Under the pieces are notes generated by a model that searched no databases, was not told the DNA's origin, and worked only from the letters and a program-made list of their open reading frames with translations. A stretch of DNA of 28,548 nt, taken from contig JANOHV010000071.1 of assembly GCA_031406795.1 (NCBI GenBank), forward strand, positions 1-28,548. Reading direction: 5' to 3'. This document shows, one piece after another, positions 26,101 through 28,548 of this stretch. This DNA comes from DATDCY01 sp031406795 [NCBI: Candidatus Rokuibacteriota bacterium]. Its GTDB lineage: Bacteria; JAUVQV01. Both the position numbers and the translations under genes were made by a program. Numbering within the stretch: the first letter of the stretch is position 1; every line of letters begins with the position of its first letter.

Positions 26101-26302
26101 CTGTGCCATATCTTACGGCTACGTCGGCGTTCCCTCCCATGCCCGCAATATAATTTTCACCGGCAACCGTCAGCCGATGATGGGTACTTTCCTCACCGGT
26201 GGGGACACTCCACCAAGCATTGCTAATCTGTGGATCCAGCAACATGCTGAATGCTGCAGCTAACGCGAACCGTATGCCCTTGTTGAATATCATGTCGCGC
26301 AT
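20159..26302 (-). CDS. Giant secreted mosaic protein: zinc phospholipase C/nuclease-like domain, beta-helix, Ig/Fn3, PKD, F5/8C
   Basis: A 2,047-residue protein. The signal peptide (1-29, ending ISNA) leaves Trp30-Trp31 as mature N-terminus. The first domain (30-270) resembles zinc-dependent phospholipase C / S1-P1 nuclease enzymes: N-terminal Trp, His41/42, Asp78/79, His83, and H133-x3-D137-x5-H143 with exactly the spacing of bacterial PLC, plus Glu159 as possible last ligand. Later modules: EF-hand-like loops (403-416, 820-831), Fn3 (about 437-533), parallel beta-helix (about 548-800), cadherin/Big-like (860-1025), a chitobiase-type module (1130-1207), four related repeats (1299-1407, 1408-1515, 1516-1621, 1622-1725), PKD (1830-1914) and a C-terminal discoidin/F5/8C domain (1919-2047), likely for glycan or surface binding. 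An alternative start, ATG 26293, overlaps the upstream TGA as ATGA. Substrate is unknown. Confidence 0.85.
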   Translation of the reverse strand: MRDMIFNKGIRFALAAAFSMLLDPQISNAWWSVPTGEESTHHRLTVAGENYIAGMGGNADVAVRYGTAISSWTSGSEDDERAHANDGKRNDGPIMQWWRYALEQYRYFKFSGPGDPLSTEKPGAYYYVALMAHLTEDMGVPAHAYNIPHGWTGARDNMEQIAHLFYPNINPQILFRDPIKEVGENYDKLNQFTLDNTAGDYSSWRGYYNNKGNCGYWYGEPDKRLLKGYYAETCGSSDRFHSTWPMTTNEQKETIRLLLGASEGYGAGALLAISRSLPPLVRNLTIPTISGLSLIIDPIHGSNITFKILENRTSAVRITIKAVEAGQQCDETVIIANGQAWNNVLYPLSGPSNSTDLPYEATITLNNWKGEISGGGRLPDGPYWLALEVTDLDGNEVNLTFGDLNHNGVWDINEDEISTGVPNTENDTWRGFVIDSTPPAKPTNPKVLGGNGKAQIAWTAPTNPNGTAIADLAGYWIYYAIGSNNPSRVWVAAPATSYELTPLTNDKIYFVWLTAQDEIGNESEPSATVTVKPLNALWVHESGGPSGSGTSIRDALAAANSGLIKTVMVGPGNYSEPQLTIGRHTIPYAPAAITLMSERGPAETTIDGQAGIQIDAADDSRIIGFTIRDASRQGTGIECFFDQGVLISNNILIANNIGVYVGGAMGQQGAPETYIGIYNNVFKGNVKGIDGSNSYTAQTRVFNNIFQDNDYAIDLFNVHVFNVQYNDFFRNLHGNGVLEEGTSDGENDVSHNFDCSPNFKDTSSSPPDYHLGQGSCARNAGASFAFTDPVTKADDRWQECDLTKSRVDLGAFGGPFAYVDNNGNQIPDCDELRGMPVAVTMLQNTVDYPILLTALSPHSAPAASSMAALLEAGTPPDLAFNIVSGPDHGTLSGIAPALAYSPAPGYSGEDAFSFTVSGEIGVSEPALVSIAVKASNALPVATDRTIRLRPNYSVAVLLQGTDADNDELTYSVDSEPSWGTLQCLMPPDCAFRPDPNLDGAVSFTYHVNDGLADSPPAIVHLIVADEPGIEVTSPAGMSPPTNATSFTITWAETTPEASGMISLYRDWDAQGFDGELIVSDMPAADPTNAYTWDTSALSDGTFYVYATIQDAGGTALAYAAGPLIIDRTAPSVSAAPRGGTYGAAQSVTLSADEPATIYATVDGSAPIPSSPSYGGPIVVSESLTLRWIAVDAAGNQSAEDSAAYVIDTVPPAVSIDPLSDPWRQAAATLMGSMEAGATVTLATDQPASFGQVSYPSSGTWACAVSGLTDGPVSFTATAMDGAGHTASASIGTTVVVGVNRAPTVPVLLAPRTQTQVQTLQPELAVENSVDPDGDALVCEYEVYADAGMQQLLLSSPSVPAGEAITSWTVGADLPDNAWHWWRARACDGRGGCSDWAEAASFFVNTANDPPAPFLVSAPQHGADVAALAPELAVTNSSDLDGDALSYSFLVYSDEGLTQHAASVTGLSAGAGGTTTWIADPPLSDNTWYFWKAVVSDAHGAATETGAAAFFVNLANEPPGTPQPSSPAEGEELAALAADLTVLNAADPEADPISYLFELDAVETFDGPAWRSSGWLGAGIGTTAWALADLADNTLYHWRVKASDGLVDSDWAKRAFFTNTANDAPSAVTPLNPGAESWADSVTPRLDVSSATDADRDAIAYVYEIYGDPPLMPLAQAQTPEAFWVCSESLPDNVWYTWRAAAIDEHGLAGPWSAPSRFFVNNNGIDDPPSITVTEPAADYALAGGSFEIRWVDADPDSNAAVSLYYDSDSAGEDGTPIANALAEDPDSGDNDAYAWDVSALPPGRYWVYAAITDGPTTRTSYSLGSVTIDSPPVASAGPDRMGTVGQVLSFSAGASTDPDGMIVSYSWNWGDGTIDGAGVSATHTYAVAGAYTVTLTVTDNLGAASTDTAAVAISAAPVNLALNQPARASSTQSGSSHTAAKAVDGSTATSWMSDKSSKAQWVQVDLGSSTSISKVKVFWPATYFARAFRIETSTSGTFWTTRYSTSSSNGSVTNANFATVSARFVRVYCTAPNGSPYYSVSELEVYK

Positions 26303-27690
26303 CGCCCCCCCCCCCCCACGCCTATCGCCGTTCGCCGCATCCCGGTCATTTCAAACACATATTTCTCGCGCTGCTCTAGCTGAATTTCGAACTCGCGGGT
26401 TTCCTCCGGCGTCAGATGGAGACGCTCAATAAATTCTCTCTTTTTCTGTTGCAGACGTATTTCCGCCTCACGTCTCTCCCCCGGAGTATATTTACCAGTT
26501 TCGATCACGATCTTTCCTCCCGCCAGCGAGTCCAGCGCCAAATCGCGTCTCTCTGCGGGCGTCATCCAGTCGTATTTGGTCCCGGTAATGAGGTATAGGG
26601 CATCTGCTGCACCGGCCCTGGTATGTGCGTCCCCAACTTTCAGCAAATTATTGAGAGCCGGCACGGCTTCCTGGCAGCGCTTGACGCCAAGGGTGCCGAT
26701 TGCCGCCTCGCGCAGCGCATCAAACTCATCCAACATTTTCAACAATATCGGGATCTGTCTCGGATCATCCACCAACGGCATGGCACTAGAGGCGGCAGCC
26801 ACTCTCCTTTGCCATTTGTTATCTTCCGCCAAGTCAAGAATGAAATCAGCATCTTCCGCATCAACCAGTCTCACATATTCTCGGACGGCCTCATCTCGCA
26901 CGAAATCGTCTTCGTGGTCGATCAATTCTTTGAGGTAGGGCTTGGCTTCCGGTATCCGGATATACATGATTTGTTTTGCCGCAAGCACCCATTGATCCTG
27001 CTTCCCGCGATCGCGAAAAATACTCATCATTTCCTTGACTTTGTCCAAACTCAAGGACTTTTCTAGATCTCGCTGCGAGAAGCCAGCCCTAACCTTCTTG
27101 ACGGCCACGACCTTCGCGCCTTGTCCTCCGGCTTTCCTGGACAATTTGATGAACGTTACGGTTCCCTTCTGATCATAACCGACGATTATCCCCGCCCCCT
27201 CGCCACTGATTAGCTTCGCCAGGCCGTCTTGAAGGCTGAAGCTTTGAAACGATGTCGTGACTTTCCCCGTCAAGCCCTCTCCGATCTCGACCCGCGCATT
27301 GACCACCTGCCCGATCTTCGTCAGTACATCGGCAATGTCCGCGCCCTGCAGATCCGCCGAGAGCTTCCCGTCAGCGTAAGTTATCTTCGTCCTCGCCTCG
27401 AACCTGCTCCGGGAAGCTGCAGCCACAGGAGCCTTCTCTGCATAAAGTTTTCCTTTGGTACGATTTATTTTGTCTCTACTCACGGCGGGCACTATCCAGG
27501 ATATTTCATGTTCGTTGAAAGCAGATCCCCGTGGCACGTTTTCAGTCGATGCAAGAGCCGAGGCGCTCCATTCAGGCATAAATAAACAGACAGATACTAT
27601 TAGAATAATCGTGAAGAAATAATTGATCAATCCAAGAATTGAATTCTCTGTAAAACTATCCGCGAGCTTCATCTTCAGTGCACTATTCAC
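26290..27690 (-). CDS. Membrane-targeted STN-like / HEAT-repeat protein
   Basis: A 466-residue protein of unknown function. A hydrophobic segment (about 18-40) serves as signal or anchor, with possible cleavage after SALA (47). Residues about 103-183 (LSADLQGADIADVLTKIGQV...) look like an STN/secretin-N domain, as found in secretins and TonB receptors. Residues about 236-370 are HEAT-like helical repeats (YLKELIDHEDDFVRDEAVREY, VDDPRQIPILLKMLDEFD, EAVPALNNLLK). A charged helical tail follows, with GVGGGGRCAT at the end. The start is GTG 27690, set by a strong AGGAGGA (27694-27700); the frame is open to a TTG at 27741. Its stop overlaps the next gene, and its last codons contain a 13-base G-tract. 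A close paralogue lies at 28054 onwards. Confidence 0.75.
   Translation of the reverse strand: MNSALKMKLADSFTENSILGLINYFFTIILIVSVCLFMPEWSASALASTENVPRGSAFNEHEISWIVPAVSRDKINRTKGKLYAEKAPVAAASRSRFEARTKITYADGKLSADLQGADIADVLTKIGQVVNARVEIGEGLTGKVTTSFQSFSLQDGLAKLISGEGAGIIVGYDQKGTVTFIKLSRKAGGQGAKVVAVKKVRAGFSQRDLEKSLSLDKVKEMMSIFRDRGKQDQWVLAAKQIMYIRIPEAKPYLKELIDHEDDFVRDEAVREYVRLVDAEDADFILDLAEDNKWQRRVAAASSAMPLVDDPRQIPILLKMLDEFDALREAAIGTLGVKRCQEAVPALNNLLKVGDAHTRAGAADALYLITGTKYDWMTPAERRDLALDSLAGGKIVIETGKYTPGERREAEIRLQQKKREFIERLHLTPEETREFEIQLEQREKYVFEMTGMRRTAIGVGGGGRCAT
26305..26317. repeat. 13-base homopolymer (C on plus, G on coding strand) at a gene overlap
   Basis: The minus-strand coding sequence reads GTG followed by 12 G, that is 13 G in a row, then CGATGCG. 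The tract encodes the Gly run near the end of the HEAT-repeat protein, and it lies 2 bases before one possible start codon (26302) and 11 before the other (26293) of the giant protein. It may also act as a ribosome-binding site. Confidence 0.85.
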
Positions 27691-27737
27691 TGATCCTCCT
27701 ATTTCAGCCCTCATCAGGCGACACGATAAATCCTGCG

Positions 27738-28034
27738 TCAACAGTTCGCTTCACCACAGCTGAGTTGTGTTTCGAAGTTGGCATGTGCTCTTGAATCATC
27801 AGTTGCACCGGAGGTCCAATCGCTGATATCGCCGCCAATCTTTCCTGCAAGATCAGGGTAGTTTTCTGCCAAGTTCGATATTTGTACTTCAGCGCCATCG
27901 GTCAATAAATGATGCGTGCTGCTCCCCAATACCCGGGCGCTCCACCAGGCGTGACTGCAATTTGCAGTCAACAACACGCCAACTGTTATAGCGACAGGAA
28001 TTCCGCTCGCAATGCGCCATCTGTTTTTGGCCAT
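27738..28034 (-). CDS. Short secreted paralogue of the PLC-like N-terminus (98 aa, probably truncated)
   Basis: A signal peptide (1-29, ending CSHA) is followed by Trp30-Trp31, STHH and SDWTSGATDDSRAHAN, which align with the beginning of the giant protein's zinc phospholipase-like domain (AWW, STHH and SSWTSGSEDDERAHAN there). Signal-peptide length and the Trp position are the same in both. The frame then ends with ETQLSCGEANC and a stop, so the H-x3-D-x5-H half of the metal site is missing. It is either a degenerate duplicate or a small exported protein in its own right. ATG 28034 is chosen over GTG 28049 because GGGAG lies about ten bases upstream. It lies 19 bases after a HEAT-repeat gene and 47 before the next one, repeating the gene order of the downstream pair. 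Confidence 0.65.
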   Translation of the reverse strand: MAKNRWRIASGIPVAITVGVLLTANCSHAWWSARVLGSSTHHLLTDGAEVQISNLAENYPDLAGKIGGDISDWTSGATDDSRAHANFETQLSCGEANC

Positions 28035-28053
28035 ATCTATTTCTCCCACATCG

Positions 28054-28548
28054 CTACTTCTTGTCTTGCTCGCTAGCCTTACGGATCCTTTCTAAGGACT
28101 CGTTCACCCTTTCATCAAAACTCTTCTTCTCCTCTGGGGTCATCCACTCGTATTTATTCCCCGTTATGGAATACAATGTTTCCGCAGCCGTAGCCCTTGT
28201 ATGGCCGTCTTGAACCTTCGGAATACGTTCCGTCAGCAGCTGTTCCAGATAGGGCACGGCTTCCCGGGATCGCTTGAAGCCAAGCGCACGAATTGCCGCA
28301 TCACGGACCGAGACCTTTTCGTCCTTGAACATATCGATCAAGACTGGTATTTGTCTTGGGTCATCCACGAGTGTCATCGAAATGTACGCAGCAGCGCCTC
28401 TTGTTTCCCAACTCTTGTCGCGGGCCATTTCAGGGATGAAATCGGCATCTTCGACGTCGACCAACATTGCATATTCGTTCATCGCCTGATCCCGGACAAA
28501 ATCATCTTCGTGCTGCATCAATTCCTTGAGATACGGCTTGGCCTCTGG
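28054..28548 (-). CDS. HEAT-repeat protein, N-terminus outside the window
   Basis: The last 164 residues are visible, entering at PEAKPYLKELMQHEDDFVRDQ. Three to four HEAT-like helical repeats follow (VDDPRQIPVLIDMFKDEKVSVRDAAIRALG, REAVPYLEQLL), then TLYSITGNKYEWMTPEEKKSFDERV and a charged end SEQDKK. The whole stretch aligns with the HEAT part of the protein encoded at 26290-27690 (shared PEAKPYLKEL, HEDDFVRD, EDADFI, LVDDPRQIP, ITG.KY.WMTP.E), so the two are paralogues. This copy lacks the roughly 80-residue C-terminal extension carrying the poly-Gly. Whether it has an STN-like domain cannot be seen here. It is followed after 19 bases by the short PLC-like gene, forming the second unit of a tandem duplication. 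Confidence 0.75.
   Translation of the reverse strand, partial: PEAKPYLKELMQHEDDFVRDQAMNEYAMLVDVEDADFIPEMARDKSWETRGAAAYISMTLVDDPRQIPVLIDMFKDEKVSVRDAAIRALGFKRSREAVPYLEQLLTERIPKVQDGHTRATAAETLYSITGNKYEWMTPEEKKSFDERVNESLERIRKASEQDKK

Noticed and set aside
1-28548. CRISPR arrays, tRNA or rRNA genes, toxin-antitoxin or phage genes
   Set aside because: No regularly spaced repeats, cloverleaf sequences or rRNA segments were recognised, and no genes of these families appear among the readable frames.

Overview
The left three quarters of the window (about 1-19.6 kb) is very GC-rich, densely packed core chromosome of a diderm (Gram-negative-type) bacterium. The evidence is a complete lipid A block (lpxD, fabZ, lpxA, lpxI, lpxB), an Omp85/BamA insertase, an OmpH/Skp chaperone, lipoprotein signal peptidase and a heterotetrameric glycyl-tRNA synthetase (glyQ, glyS). 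Use of LpxI rather than LpxH, a short-form ThiC and the clpC-bamA-skp-lpx arrangement suggest a deltaproteobacterial or related candidate lineage. That placement is inference, because no rRNA or marker comparison was possible.

Layout, left to right: lspA (partial) and mtnP on the minus strand. On the plus strand, a 53-residue lipoprotein too short to stand out, a membrane-anchored GltD-like Fe-S/flavin oxidoreductase with an N-terminal zinc ribbon, and an FtsB/DivIC-like septum protein that appears to have a leaderless transcript. A long palindrome separates this protein from convergent thiC. A minus-strand block then runs from a strong sigma70-type promoter at 16.4 kb: clpC, bamA (overlapping the clpC stop), an RMD1/YagE (DUF155) gene, then skp-lpxD-fabZ-lpxA-lpxI-lpxB from its own promoter, and thiC. 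Three kinds of palindromic intergenic repeat punctuate this block. Divergent to clpC is glyQ-glyS.

After glyS lies a decayed IS66-type transposase fragment (19.64-20.03 kb). Beyond it everything is on the minus strand and composition becomes visibly more AT-rich towards the right edge, which suggests an accessory or acquired region. It holds a tandemly duplicated two-gene cassette. Each unit is a HEAT-repeat protein (the complete copy is membrane-targeted and has an STN/secretin-N-like domain) followed by a secreted protein whose mature N-terminus begins Trp-Trp and matches zinc-dependent phospholipase C / S1-P1 nuclease-fold enzymes. In the left unit the enzyme domain heads a roughly 2,047-residue mosaic surface protein (beta-helix, Fn3/Ig-like modules, four related ~107-residue repeats, PKD, C-terminal F5/8C discoidin). 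In the right unit it is a 98-residue truncated form. A 13-base G-tract lies exactly at the overlap of the left pair, and a length change there could fuse the two proteins. This cassette is the best candidate in the window for an undescribed system. Its function is not established by the sequence.
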